A DNA stretch of 64,000 bases, from NCBI GenBank assembly GCA_902767915.1, contig CACXJE010000007.1, positions 1-64,000 of the forward strand, written 5' to 3'. The translations under genes and the position numbers were made by a program. The notes below the pieces were generated by a model. That model was not told the origin of the DNA and ran no database searches. It saw nothing but the letters and a program-made list of their open reading frames with translations. Source of the stretch: Oscillospiraceae bacterium. GTDB lineage: Bacteria; Bacillota; Clostridia; Oscillospirales; Oscillospiraceae. Below, piece after piece: positions 35,937 to 43,968 of this stretch (position 1 is the stretch's first letter; each line of letters begins with the position of its first letter).

Positions 35937-36064
35937 GTTTTATTCCTCCATAAAAGTTTAATATGATATAGGCGCACTACGCCTTTACCAACAGTTGCAT
36001 TATTGCACAGAAGCGACAAAAAATCAAGATAATCTTACAAATTTGTTAAATCTTCACAAACGGT

Positions 36065-36475
36065 TCATTTCATATCGGCCTTTGAGAAGCTCATGGGCAG
36101 CAAATCGCCCAAAGTCGTTTCCACGAATTCGTTGTTTTCCTTGCCCAGATACAGCTTGAAATCCAGGCCGCAGAATTCCCGCAGCACCTGGCGGCAGACC
36201 CCGCAGGGCGGGAACAGGCCGGTGATTTCCTCCCCTGCCTTGCCGCCCACGACGGCGATGGCCGCAAAGTCCCGATGGCCGTCGTAAACGGCCTTGAACA
36301 CGGCCACCCGCTCGGCGCAGACCGTGGGGCTGTAGGATGCGTTTTCGATGTTGCAGCCCTGGTAGACGGTTCCGTCGGCGCACAGCAGGGCCGCCCCGAC
36401 GGCGTAGCCGGAGTAGGGCACGTAGGCGTGGGCTCTCGCTTCTTTCGCCAGGTTTACTAACTCAATGGGTGTCAT
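36065..36475 (-). CDS. cdd: Cytidine deaminase
   Basis: A 136-residue zinc enzyme turning cytidine and deoxycytidine into uridine and deoxyuridine. The zinc and catalytic residues are in PTVCAERVAVFKAV (Cys-Ala-Glu) and PPCGVCRQVL (two Cys). NIENASYSPT and the YSGYAVGAALL substrate motif are present. Part of a nucleoside salvage run with deoB, deoD and tdk on the same strand. Confidence 0.95.
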   Translation of the reverse strand: MTPIELVNLAKEARAHAYVPYSGYAVGAALLCADGTVYQGCNIENASYSPTVCAERVAVFKAVYDGHRDFAAIAVVGGKAGEEITGLFPPCGVCRQVLREFCGLDFKLYLGKENNEFVETTLGDLLPMSFSKADMK

Positions 36476-36540
36476 TTCTTACCTCCAGAAAGAACAAGTA
36501 ACAGGTTTCCGTCAACTTATTCCTTATTCCTTGTTAATCT

Positions 36541-37707
36541 TTATAGGATCTCCTCCTTGAAGCTCTTGCCCTCGGTTTCCAGGGGCAGGCCGAAGATGTC
36601 GCAGATGGTGGCGGCGATGTTGGCAAAGCAGGTGCGGGTGCCCAGGTTCACGGGCTTCACCTGCTGGCCCAGGACCAGCAGGGGGATGTACTCCCGGGTG
36701 TGGTCGGTGGTGGCCAGGTAGGCCGGGTCGCAGCCATGGTCCGCGGTGATCATCACCAGATCCTCGGGGCCCATCTTCTTCATAAATTCAGCCAGCCAGC
36801 CGTCGAACTCCGTCAGGGCCGCGGCGTAGCCGTCGATGTTGCGGCGGTGGCCGTAGAGCATGTCGAAGTCCACCAGGTTGATGAAGCACAGGCCGGTGAA
36901 GTCCCGGTCGGCATAGGCCATGGTCTTGGCCATGCCGTCGGTGTTGCCCTTGGTGTAGACGTGCTCGGTGGTGCCTTCGCCGGCAAAGATGTCGAAGATC
37001 TTGCCCACGGCGAGGGAGTCCAGACCCGCGTCCTTAAAGGCGTCCAGCATGGTCTTCCGGGGAGGCTCCAGAGAGAAGTCGTGGCGGTTGGCGGTCCGGG
37101 TGTAATTGCCGTTGCCGCTGCCGATGAAGGGACGGGCGATGACCCGGCCCACGCCGTGCTTGCCCCGGAGAATCCGCCGGGCGATGCGGCAGTCCTCATA
37201 GAGCTCCTCCAGGGGGACCACGTCCTCGTGGGCGGCGATCTGGAAGACGGAGTCGGCGGAGGTGTAGACGATCAGATCCCCGGTCTTCACGTGCTGGTCG
37301 CCGTATTCATTGATGACGGCGGTGCCGGACCAGGGGGCGTTGGCCAGGACGCCCCGGCCGGTGGCCTCCCGGAAGGGCTTCAGCACCTCCTCGGGGAAGC
37401 CGTTGGGATAGGTGGGCAGGGGCTTGGGGGAGACAATGCCGGCGATCTCCCAGTGGCCGATGGTGGTGTCCTTGCCCATGGAGGACTCGGCCAGCTTGCC
37501 GTAGGCCCCGCAGGGCTGCTCCACAGGACCCAGGAAGTCCAGACCGTCGATGTTGCCCAGGCCCGCGGCCCGCATGTTGGGGATGTTCAGCAGCTTCGAG
37601 GTGGCGCAGGAGCGGAGGGTGTTGACGTTATAGTCCCCGAACTTCGCCGCGTCGGGCATCTCCCCGGCGCCGCAGGAGTCAAGCACAAACAAAAATATAC
37701 GTTTCAT
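36541..37707 (-). CDS. deoB: Phosphopentomutase
   Basis: A 388-residue enzyme of the alkaline phosphatase superfamily that interconverts (deoxy)ribose 1- and 5-phosphates. It begins IFLFVLDSCGAGEMPDA with a metal Asp. GKDTTIGHWE carries the phosphorylated Thr, and VMITADHGCDP and TTDHTREYIPLL supply late metal ligands. Normal length. It sits between cdd and deoD; the 222-base hairpin array lies upstream of its start. Confidence 0.96.
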   Translation of the reverse strand: MKRIFLFVLDSCGAGEMPDAAKFGDYNVNTLRSCATSKLLNIPNMRAAGLGNIDGLDFLGPVEQPCGAYGKLAESSMGKDTTIGHWEIAGIVSPKPLPTYPNGFPEEVLKPFREATGRGVLANAPWSGTAVINEYGDQHVKTGDLIVYTSADSVFQIAAHEDVVPLEELYEDCRIARRILRGKHGVGRVIARPFIGSGNGNYTRTANRHDFSLEPPRKTMLDAFKDAGLDSLAVGKIFDIFAGEGTTEHVYTKGNTDGMAKTMAYADRDFTGLCFINLVDFDMLYGHRRNIDGYAAALTEFDGWLAEFMKKMGPEDLVMITADHGCDPAYLATTDHTREYIPLLVLGQQVKPVNLGTRTCFANIAATICDIFGLPLETEGKSFKEEIL

Positions 37708-37733
37708 ATCTTTCAGAACCTTTCCATGAAATG

Positions 37734-37955
37734 ATGAAGTATCGCTTGCGCGATGTGAAGTATTCCTTACGGAATATGAAGTATCTCCTGCGGAGACAGG
37801 AAGTATGACCTGCGGTCATATTTCGGTATCGTTTTATTTGCCAATAAAACGATGCAATAAAATATGGCGAAGCCATACTTCATGCGCGAAGCGCACTTCA
37901 TAAGCGCAGCGTCTTCATACGGCAAAGCCGTACTTCATATGCGAAGCATACTTCA
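37734..37955. repeat. GAAGTA mini-hairpin array element, copy 2 (reverse orientation)
   Basis: Units GAAGTA plus hairpin on the left: ATCGC-TTG-CGCGAT, ATTCC-TTAC-GGAAT, TCTCC-TGC-GGAGA and TGACC-TGC-GGTCA. Then the core TCGTTTTATT (37829-37838) and AATAAAACGA (37843-37852), and reverse units ending TACTTC on the right. Read on the minus strand, its core matches copy 1 at most positions. The stop TGA of deoD (37953-37955) is the outermost TGA of the element. Confidence 0.9.
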
Positions 37956-38693
37956 CTTCTCCAGCTTGACCGCCGTCTCCAGGGCCACCTGCATCATCTG
38001 CTCGAAGCCGGTCTGGCGTTCCTCGGCGGTGAGGAACTCGTTGCGGACCAGCTGGTCGGAGACCGTGCAGATGCACAGGGCGTTCTTCCGGAACCGGGCT
38101 GCGTTCAGATACAGGGCGGCAGACTCCATCTCGATGGCCATGATGCCCATCTTCTGCCAGTTCTTCTTGGCGTTCAGGGCCTCGGGCACGCCCTCGTCGT
38201 CGTCATAGAAGAAGTCGGAGGACAGGATGTTGCCCACGTGATAGGTGGCCCCCAGCTCCTCGGCGGACTGGGTGGCCGCGTGGAGCATTTTGAAGGAGCA
38301 GATGGGGGCAAAGTTTCCCATCAGATGGAACTGCTGCTGATAGTTGGAATCGCAGGAGGCGCCCATGGCCATGACGATGTCCTTTAGGTTGATATGGGGC
38401 TGGATGGCGCCGGCAGAGCCGATGCGCATGATGTTCTCCACCCCGTAGGCGCAGAACAGCTCCCGGGAATAAATGCCGATGGAGGGCATGCCCATGCCGG
38501 AGGCCATGACGGAGACCTTGACGCCCTTATAGGTGCCGGTGTAGCCCTGGACCCCCCGGACGTTGTTTACCAGCACGGGGTTTTCCAGAAAATGATCGGC
38601 GATATACTTGGAACGAAGGGGATCGCCGGGCATCAGGACCGTCTTGCCGAAATCGGAGGGCACGGCCTTGATATGGGGTGTCGGGTAGTTCAT
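37953..38693 (-). CDS. deoD: Purine-nucleoside phosphorylase (DeoD type)
   Basis: A 246-residue phosphorylase that splits purine nucleosides with phosphate. Family marks: TPHIKAVPSDFGKTVLMPGDPLRS at the start (phosphate loop GDPLR), GMGMPSIGIYSRELF, RIGSAGAI and AIEMESAALYL. The ATG at 38693 follows AAGGAG. Its final codon runs straight into the hairpin array. Confidence 0.95.
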   Translation of the reverse strand: MNYPTPHIKAVPSDFGKTVLMPGDPLRSKYIADHFLENPVLVNNVRGVQGYTGTYKGVKVSVMASGMGMPSIGIYSRELFCAYGVENIMRIGSAGAIQPHINLKDIVMAMGASCDSNYQQQFHLMGNFAPICSFKMLHAATQSAEELGATYHVGNILSSDFFYDDDEGVPEALNAKKNWQKMGIMAIEMESAALYLNAARFRKNALCICTVSDQLVRNEFLTAEERQTGFEQMMQVALETAVKLEK

Positions 38694-38770
38694 TTTCGTT
38701 CTCCTTTCATCGAGGCAACAGGCATTAGGAAAACGTCCCTTCGTATTCCTATTGCCTGTTCAACGATTGC

Positions 38771-39361
38771 CTAATGCTTATGCAGCTTGATCGGCCTGTG
38801 CTCCTCGATGGCGCGGCGGTAGCACCGGTGGCACATGGCAATATAGCAGTCGTTGCCGCCGATCAGCACCTGGGCGCCCTCGGTGACCACGTAGCCGTCC
38901 ACCACACGGGCGTTGACCGTGGCCTTGGAGCCGCAGTCGCAGATGGTTTTGATCTCCTGGATGGAGTCCGCCAGCTCGAACAGCCGGCGGCTGCCGGGGA
39001 AGAGATGGGTCTGGAAGTCGGAGCGCAGGCCGAAGCAGAGCACCGGAATGTCCAGGTCGTCCACGATCCGGCGGAGCTGGTCGATCTGCTCCGGCTGGAA
39101 GAACTGGCACTCGTCCACGATGACCACGTCGGTCTTCCGCTCCAGAAAGAGCCGATACAGATCCGCCCCGGGGCCGATGCTCTCCGCCTCGGCCATGAGG
39201 CCGATGCGGGAGCGGACCACGGCAGCTCCGTCCCGGTTGTCGGTGGCGGGCTTGATGAGCCAGACCTTAAGGTCGTTCTCTTCATAATTATACTTGGTGA
39301 TCAGGGCCTGGGCCGTCTTGGAGGAGCCCATGGCGCCGTATTTGAAGTATAGCTTTGCCAT
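38771..39361 (-). CDS. tdk: Thymidine kinase
   Basis: A 196-residue class II thymidine kinase for TMP salvage. Phosphate loop YGAMGSSKTAQAL, VDECQFF (Walker B), the lasso region GLRSDFQTHLFPGSRRLFEL, and a zinc site CDCG with MCHRC. Found with deoD, deoB and cdd; GGAGG precedes ATG 39361. Short TTGCCTG-type repeats lie between it and deoD (38709-38770). Confidence 0.95.
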   Translation of the reverse strand: MAKLYFKYGAMGSSKTAQALITKYNYEENDLKVWLIKPATDNRDGAAVVRSRIGLMAEAESIGPGADLYRLFLERKTDVVIVDECQFFQPEQIDQLRRIVDDLDIPVLCFGLRSDFQTHLFPGSRRLFELADSIQEIKTICDCGSKATVNARVVDGYVVTEGAQVLIGGNDCYIAMCHRCYRRAIEEHRPIKLHKH

Positions 39362-39374
39362 TGGAGCCTCCGGT

Positions 39375-40565
39375 TCAGAGAATCGGGATGCGGATGGTCA
39401 GATCGCTGACGGGATAGGCAGAGCAGGCGTGGAACCAGCCCATCTCCTTATCCATCAGACGGCGGCCGTCGCCGATGGGGGAGACGAAAATGTCACCCTG
39501 CACCAGCTGGGAGCGGCAGTAGCCGCACTCGCCGCCGCGGCAGTGGGTGTCCACCGGGATCGCCGCCCGCTCCAGAGCCACGGCCACCGGCTCATCTCCC
39601 CGGGCGTCAATGACGTCGGAACGGATGCCCCGCAGGACCGTGAGCTTGAAGACCTTGCCCTTGTTCTTCAGGGGATAACCGGGGATCTGGGTGGGATCCG
39701 CAGGCTGGCTCATCACGTCATGGCGGAAACGGCGGCAGGTCAGCCCCAGCTCCTTCGCGGCCTTCTCTACCAGCTTGAACATGGGCACCGGGCCGCAGAA
39801 CATGACGGTAGGATCCTCGCCAATATACTTGGCGATCAGCTCCTTGGTGATGAAGCCCTTCTCCCCGGTCCATTCCTCGTCCCCGGAGAGGACGTGAACC
39901 ACCTTGACGTCGGGGCAGTCCCGCTCCACCTTGGCCAGCTCCTGGCCCAGGACGATGTCGCTGTGGTGGACGGAGCCGTAGAGGATGGTGAGATGTACGC
40001 CCTTCATCTTGCCGTAGGCGATCTCCCGGGCCATGGAGTAGAAGGGGGTGATGCCGGAGCCGCCGGCCAAGGCAACCAGGTTTTTGCTGTCCCGCAGGGG
40101 CTCATAGTAGAAGGTGCCGAAGGGCATATTGCCCTGCAGGACCGTGCCGACGGTGACGTTGGCAAAGAACCAGTCCGGCACCAGATAGGGACGGTTGCGG
40201 CGGATGGTCACCTCAATGAAGCCCTTTTCCCCTCTGGCGTCGCAGGGGGCGGAGGAAATGGTGTAGGGACGGGTCAGCTCGCTTTCACCGATCCGCAGCC
40301 GGAAGTTCACATACTGGCCGGCCTGGAAGACGGGAATATGCCCGTCGGTGGAGACCATCCGGAAAATCCGGGAGGTGGGAGAGGCTTCCCGGATCTCGGT
40401 CACCCGGAATTCCATGTGGGCAGGATGCAGAGCGTCTGCCACGGCCCGAATGTTATCCTTGGGATCGGGGACGGCGGAGGCCGTCTCAATGCTCTTTTTG
40501 CGCAGGGCGGTCACCCGGGAGGCGCCCCCCACGTCCTTCAAAAAGCCTTTGACCTTGATGCTCAT
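39375..40565 (-). CDS. Flavin reductase with C-terminal 2Fe-2S ferredoxin domain
   Basis: A 396-residue electron-transfer protein. After an N-terminal extension of about 50 residues comes a ferredoxin-NADP reductase-type module: FAD motif RPYTISSAP, NAD(P) motif ALAGGSGITPFYSM and VMFCGPVPMF. The C-terminus is a plant-type 2Fe-2S domain with cysteines in HCRGGECGYC and a late HACSAYP. It overlaps the flavoprotein gene upstream by 4 bases, so it is the likely electron donor of that enzyme. Confidence 0.85.
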   Translation of the reverse strand: MSIKVKGFLKDVGGASRVTALRKKSIETASAVPDPKDNIRAVADALHPAHMEFRVTEIREASPTSRIFRMVSTDGHIPVFQAGQYVNFRLRIGESELTRPYTISSAPCDARGEKGFIEVTIRRNRPYLVPDWFFANVTVGTVLQGNMPFGTFYYEPLRDSKNLVALAGGSGITPFYSMAREIAYGKMKGVHLTILYGSVHHSDIVLGQELAKVERDCPDVKVVHVLSGDEEWTGEKGFITKELIAKYIGEDPTVMFCGPVPMFKLVEKAAKELGLTCRRFRHDVMSQPADPTQIPGYPLKNKGKVFKLTVLRGIRSDVIDARGDEPVAVALERAAIPVDTHCRGGECGYCRSQLVQGDIFVSPIGDGRRLMDKEMGWFHACSAYPVSDLTIRIPIL

Positions 40566-42106
40566 TTCTTCGCCGCCTCCTTCTTTGCGAGATCGTCCAG
40601 GACGCCCTTGGCGGCGGCCCGACCGTTGGTGATCTGGGGACCCATGCCGTCACCGGACATGCCGTGGGCTCCGGCGAACTCCAGACCCTCGATAAAGTGG
40701 TCTTCCTCCTTCATCTGCAGGCGGGCCACAGCGTGGTCGGCCAGGCTGTGGGAGTAGCCGTAGATGTTGCCCTTCCAGGCGCCCACATAGTGGGCGATGG
40801 TCATGGGGGTCTCCACCTCGATTTCCACGATGTTCTTGCGGAAGTCCACGCCGGAAATCTTGATGTACTCCTCCATCATCTCGTTGGCCAGACGGCGCTT
40901 GAGATCGTAGTACTCCTCCTCGGTGACGCTCTCAAAGGGCTTGGAGGGCACCAGGGCCGTGATGGAAACCTGGCAGTAGCCGGCGGGCACGCAGTTGGGG
41001 TTGGCGTAGTTGAGGCAGATGGTGGTAATATAATTGTAGGGCTCCGTCAGATTGGAGTAGTTCTCCATGATCTTGTTGGTATCCATGGTTCTGCCGGAGA
41101 AGGTGGAATAGTTCTTCAGGCCGTTCTCCTCCGGGGTCCCCTCCAGCACCGCGATCACGGAGACCGGCGTCAGGGACAGCTTGCGGCCGTTGACCATCTT
41201 CACCGCCCCGGCGGGCACCTCGGACAGAGGCTCGATCATCTGGGTATAGACCTTGTTGGGATAGGGACCGGAGATCACATAGTCGCAGTGGATCTCGTCG
41301 CCCCGCATGGTGCGGACGCCGTAGACCTTGCCGTTCTTCACCAGGATCTTTTCCACCTCCTGGCGGAACTCGAACTGGGCCCCGTTCTCCAGCACCTTCT
41401 GCTGCATCTTCATGGACATTTCGTGGCTGTAGCCCCGGCAGACGTAGGAGCCGGTGAAATAGTCCGCCATCAGGAAGGCGTAGATGGTGAAGGGCAGATC
41501 GTCCATCCGGTTGCCCACGTAGATCCAGTAGGGAGTCAGCAGCTCCACAGCCTTCTTGGGAAGCTTGAAGGTGTCGATGACCTCGGTGGCGGAATAGCCC
41601 ACGGTCTTGACAAAATCGGGATGCTTCAGCAGCATCTGGACCTTGGACATGGGGGTCACCGAGAGGATGTTCATGCTGTCATAGACCCGGCGGCAGAGCA
41701 GCATCAGCTCATGGACCTTTTCATAGGTGCCGGGGACAGCGGCGTCGATCTCCCGGGCCATCCTTTCGTAGCCCTCATGGAGGGTCACGTCCAGGCCGGA
41801 GTTGGGCAGCACGGCACGATAGCACTCGGGAACCGGCAGCCAGTCGATGTCCACGCCCATATCCTTGAAGAACTGCCCCACCTTCAGAGGCTGCTCCTTG
41901 GTGCCGATGGACATCATTTCATGCAGGGTGGCCTCGATTTCAAAGCCGTTGCGGACAAAGTCCGTGGCCAGGCCGCCGGGCAGGTTATGCTTTTCCAGGA
42001 TCAGAATATCGGTCACACCCTTGGCCTGGAGCTGCAGCGCTGCAGACATGCCCGCCAGGGCGCCGCCGATGATGATAACTTTGTAATGATCTTTGTAATA
42101 CTTCAT
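40562..42106 (-). CDS. Phytoene-desaturase/saturase-like FAD oxidoreductase
   Basis: A 514-residue flavoprotein of the CrtI/retinol-saturase-like group. The FAD-binding motif is VIIIGGALAGMSAALQLQAKG at the start (quoted core VIIIGGALAGMSAALQLQ), with LEKHNLPGGLATDF following. The C-terminal FAD motif GLEFAGAHGMSGDGMGPQ is near the end. Such enzymes desaturate, isomerise or saturate conjugated C=C bonds in lipids. No carotenoid synthesis gene is in the window. Paired with a reductase by a 4-base overlap and close to a polyenoic fatty acid isomerase homologue, so an unsaturated fatty acid substrate is proposed. Confidence 0.8.
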   Translation of the reverse strand: MKYYKDHYKVIIIGGALAGMSAALQLQAKGVTDILILEKHNLPGGLATDFVRNGFEIEATLHEMMSIGTKEQPLKVGQFFKDMGVDIDWLPVPECYRAVLPNSGLDVTLHEGYERMAREIDAAVPGTYEKVHELMLLCRRVYDSMNILSVTPMSKVQMLLKHPDFVKTVGYSATEVIDTFKLPKKAVELLTPYWIYVGNRMDDLPFTIYAFLMADYFTGSYVCRGYSHEMSMKMQQKVLENGAQFEFRQEVEKILVKNGKVYGVRTMRGDEIHCDYVISGPYPNKVYTQMIEPLSEVPAGAVKMVNGRKLSLTPVSVIAVLEGTPEENGLKNYSTFSGRTMDTNKIMENYSNLTEPYNYITTICLNYANPNCVPAGYCQVSITALVPSKPFESVTEEEYYDLKRRLANEMMEEYIKISGVDFRKNIVEIEVETPMTIAHYVGAWKGNIYGYSHSLADHAVARLQMKEEDHFIEGLEFAGAHGMSGDGMGPQITNGRAAAKGVLDDLAKKEAAKK

Positions 42107-42144
42107 AATTTACCAGCCTTCGCTTGACGAGGCATCAAGGAACA

Positions 42145-42370
42145 GGCATCAGGCATCAGGCACCGCCTGACACGCTTTGCGGCATTCCAGCGATTTTCCC
42201 CGTTCGATCCTTTTTCACTTACAACACAGGCACCAGTAATCAGGCACCGCTTTCAGACGTAAACGCAGAACAGTCTATGAATTGCCATTCAAAAATCCAG
42301 AAAGAAATGAACGGGCTCCAAGCTGTCACGTGATTGTCCATCTTTCAGGCGGTGCCTGATGCCTGATGCC
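42145..42370. repeat. MITE-like element with 26-bp terminal inverted repeats
   Basis: The left end begins GGCATCAGGCATCAGGCACC and continues to 42170; the right end (42345-42370) is its exact reverse complement over 26 bases. The 174-base centre has no open frame of note and holds two more GGCACC motifs. It lies between the two flavoprotein genes. TGCCTGATGCC units of the same type occur near 9890, 38720 and 60800-60935. Confidence 0.85.
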
Positions 42371-42391
42371 TAAAAACTGATGCCTGAAAAA

Positions 42392-43780
42392 TCAGAAGAA
42401 CCGCTCCACCAGCTCGCGGGAGTACTCTGCGGTCTCGTCCATGTCGCCGAAGGACATGATCTCGCCGGCGTAGAAGGTGTCGTACTTGTCCTGCATGGCC
42501 TCAACCTTGTCGTACCAGCCGTCGGCATAGTCCTTGGAGAAGACATGGGGGAAGTAGTACACGGACCACTCGTTGATCACGTTGGAGGCGGGGTTGTGCA
42601 TGGTCTTCAGGTCGTCCAGCACCATCTGGCGGCACTTCTCGTAGGGGATCTCCTCACGATCCTTGTGCTTGCGCAGGGCGTAGGTGGTGATGACCTGATC
42701 CTTGGTGTCCTTCCAGCGGCGGTAATAGACCATCAGATGGCCCAGCTTCTCGGGCACCATGTTGTCGAAGACGTAGTAGGAGATCTCGGGATGATCCTCG
42801 GGCTTGGTCTCCACGGCCAGAACGTCGTAGCGCTCGTAGTCGATCTTGGAGAACAGGGCCTTCTCGTCCTCCCGGGCGTCGAAGTATTCCACCATGCCGA
42901 CCTGACCGTCAGCCCGCTTGTTGGGGATGTACAGGGGGGCGGTGACGATGATCTTGTCGTATTCCTCAACCTTGCCGTTGACGGTGACATAGACCTTGCC
43001 GTCCTTGCGCTCCACCTTCTCGATCTTGGAGTTCAGGCGGGCGGGGTTCTTCAGGTGCTCGTTCAGCTGCTCCCAGATGTACTGGGTGCCGTTCTTCCAG
43101 GTCCAGAGGTTGACCTTGACGAAGTTCATGGTGGTCTGGAAGTCCAGATACTTCAGAACGTAGGCAGCGGGGATCTCGTCAAAGTAGCCGTAGCCGAAGG
43201 AGGTGTAGGGCCCGATCCAGACGTCCTGGGTCAGCTCCACGCCGTTCTTCTTGCAGAATTCGTTGAAGGGCAGCGCCAGATCCTTCAGGTTCTCGTTCTT
43301 GCCGGAGACGGGCTCACGCTTGGCGTTCTGCTGAGAGAAGCCCTCGTAGCGGCCCTCGGCAACGCCCCGGTGACCGTTGACGTCATAGCCCTTGTACTTG
43401 GTTTCCAGGATCTCGCCCAGCTTCTTGATCTGCTTCTTCATCTTCAGCAGGCGGGGAATCTTCAGCAGGTTCTTCTTGGGCTCGAAGGGCTCGATGACCT
43501 TGCCCTGGGCGTTCTTGTAGTTCCGGTTCAGCTTGGGACCGTCGTGGGTGATGCCGCAGAACTCTTCCACATCATGGACAGCGTAGTAGGAGGGCACGCC
43601 CATGATGGCGCCCATCTCATACCGGCGGCCGTTGTAGTGGGGAGACCAGCACTTGCCGCCCACCCGGTCAAGCCGCTCCAGGATGGTGTAGTTGGTATAG
43701 CCCTTCTTCTCCAGGTACATGCCTGCGGAAAGACCGGCGGGGCCGCCGCCGATGATGCAGATGCGAGTGTTCTTATCCAT
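42392..43780 (-). CDS. Polyenoic fatty acid isomerase homologue (FAD enzyme)
   Basis: A 462-residue FAD protein of the amine-oxidase fold. It resembles, along its whole length as I recall that sequence, the Propionibacterium/Cutibacterium acnes polyenoic fatty acid isomerase that makes 10-trans,12-cis conjugated linoleate. Shared-looking runs: IIGGGPAGLSAGMYLEKKGY, RRYEMGAIMGVPSYY, IPAAYVLKYLDF, WTWKNGTQ, ECRQ-like KCRQMVLDDL and TFYAGEIMSFGDMDE. Predicted: it shifts cis double bonds of linoleate-type fatty acids into conjugation, with no net redox change. ATG at 43780 follows AGGAGG. Transcription diverges from the acyl-activation operon. Confidence 0.8.
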   Translation of the reverse strand: MDKNTRICIIGGGPAGLSAGMYLEKKGYTNYTILERLDRVGGKCWSPHYNGRRYEMGAIMGVPSYYAVHDVEEFCGITHDGPKLNRNYKNAQGKVIEPFEPKKNLLKIPRLLKMKKQIKKLGEILETKYKGYDVNGHRGVAEGRYEGFSQQNAKREPVSGKNENLKDLALPFNEFCKKNGVELTQDVWIGPYTSFGYGYFDEIPAAYVLKYLDFQTTMNFVKVNLWTWKNGTQYIWEQLNEHLKNPARLNSKIEKVERKDGKVYVTVNGKVEEYDKIIVTAPLYIPNKRADGQVGMVEYFDAREDEKALFSKIDYERYDVLAVETKPEDHPEISYYVFDNMVPEKLGHLMVYYRRWKDTKDQVITTYALRKHKDREEIPYEKCRQMVLDDLKTMHNPASNVINEWSVYYFPHVFSKDYADGWYDKVEAMQDKYDTFYAGEIMSFGDMDETAEYSRELVERFF

Positions 43781-43843
43781 GCAATGATTCCTCCTGTTGC
43801 TTCAATAATCAGCATATTTGTTGTTGGTATGCTCAATGATATT

Positions 43844-43931
43844 ATTATACACCCTGTCCGGCAAAAATGCACGACATTTTTTTGATTTTCAGAAGATTTT
43901 TGTATCTTTTTTCCGGAAACAATGCTATACT
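43844..43931. promoter_or_regulatory. Divergent promoter region between isomerase and acyl-ligase operons
   Basis: Minus strand -10 TATAAT (43849-43844) reads into the isomerase gene. Plus strand -10 TATACT (43926-43931) reads into the AMP-binding enzyme. The AT-rich stretch between them could hold shared control sites; -35 boxes are weak. Confidence 0.55.
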
Positions 43932-43968
43932 ACAGAATAGATAATTATTTCCTGAGGGAGGGATCTCC

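Noticed and set aside
39375..42106. Carotenoid biosynthesis operon
   Set aside because: Apart from the CrtI-like flavoprotein there is no phytoene synthase or prenyltransferase gene in the window.
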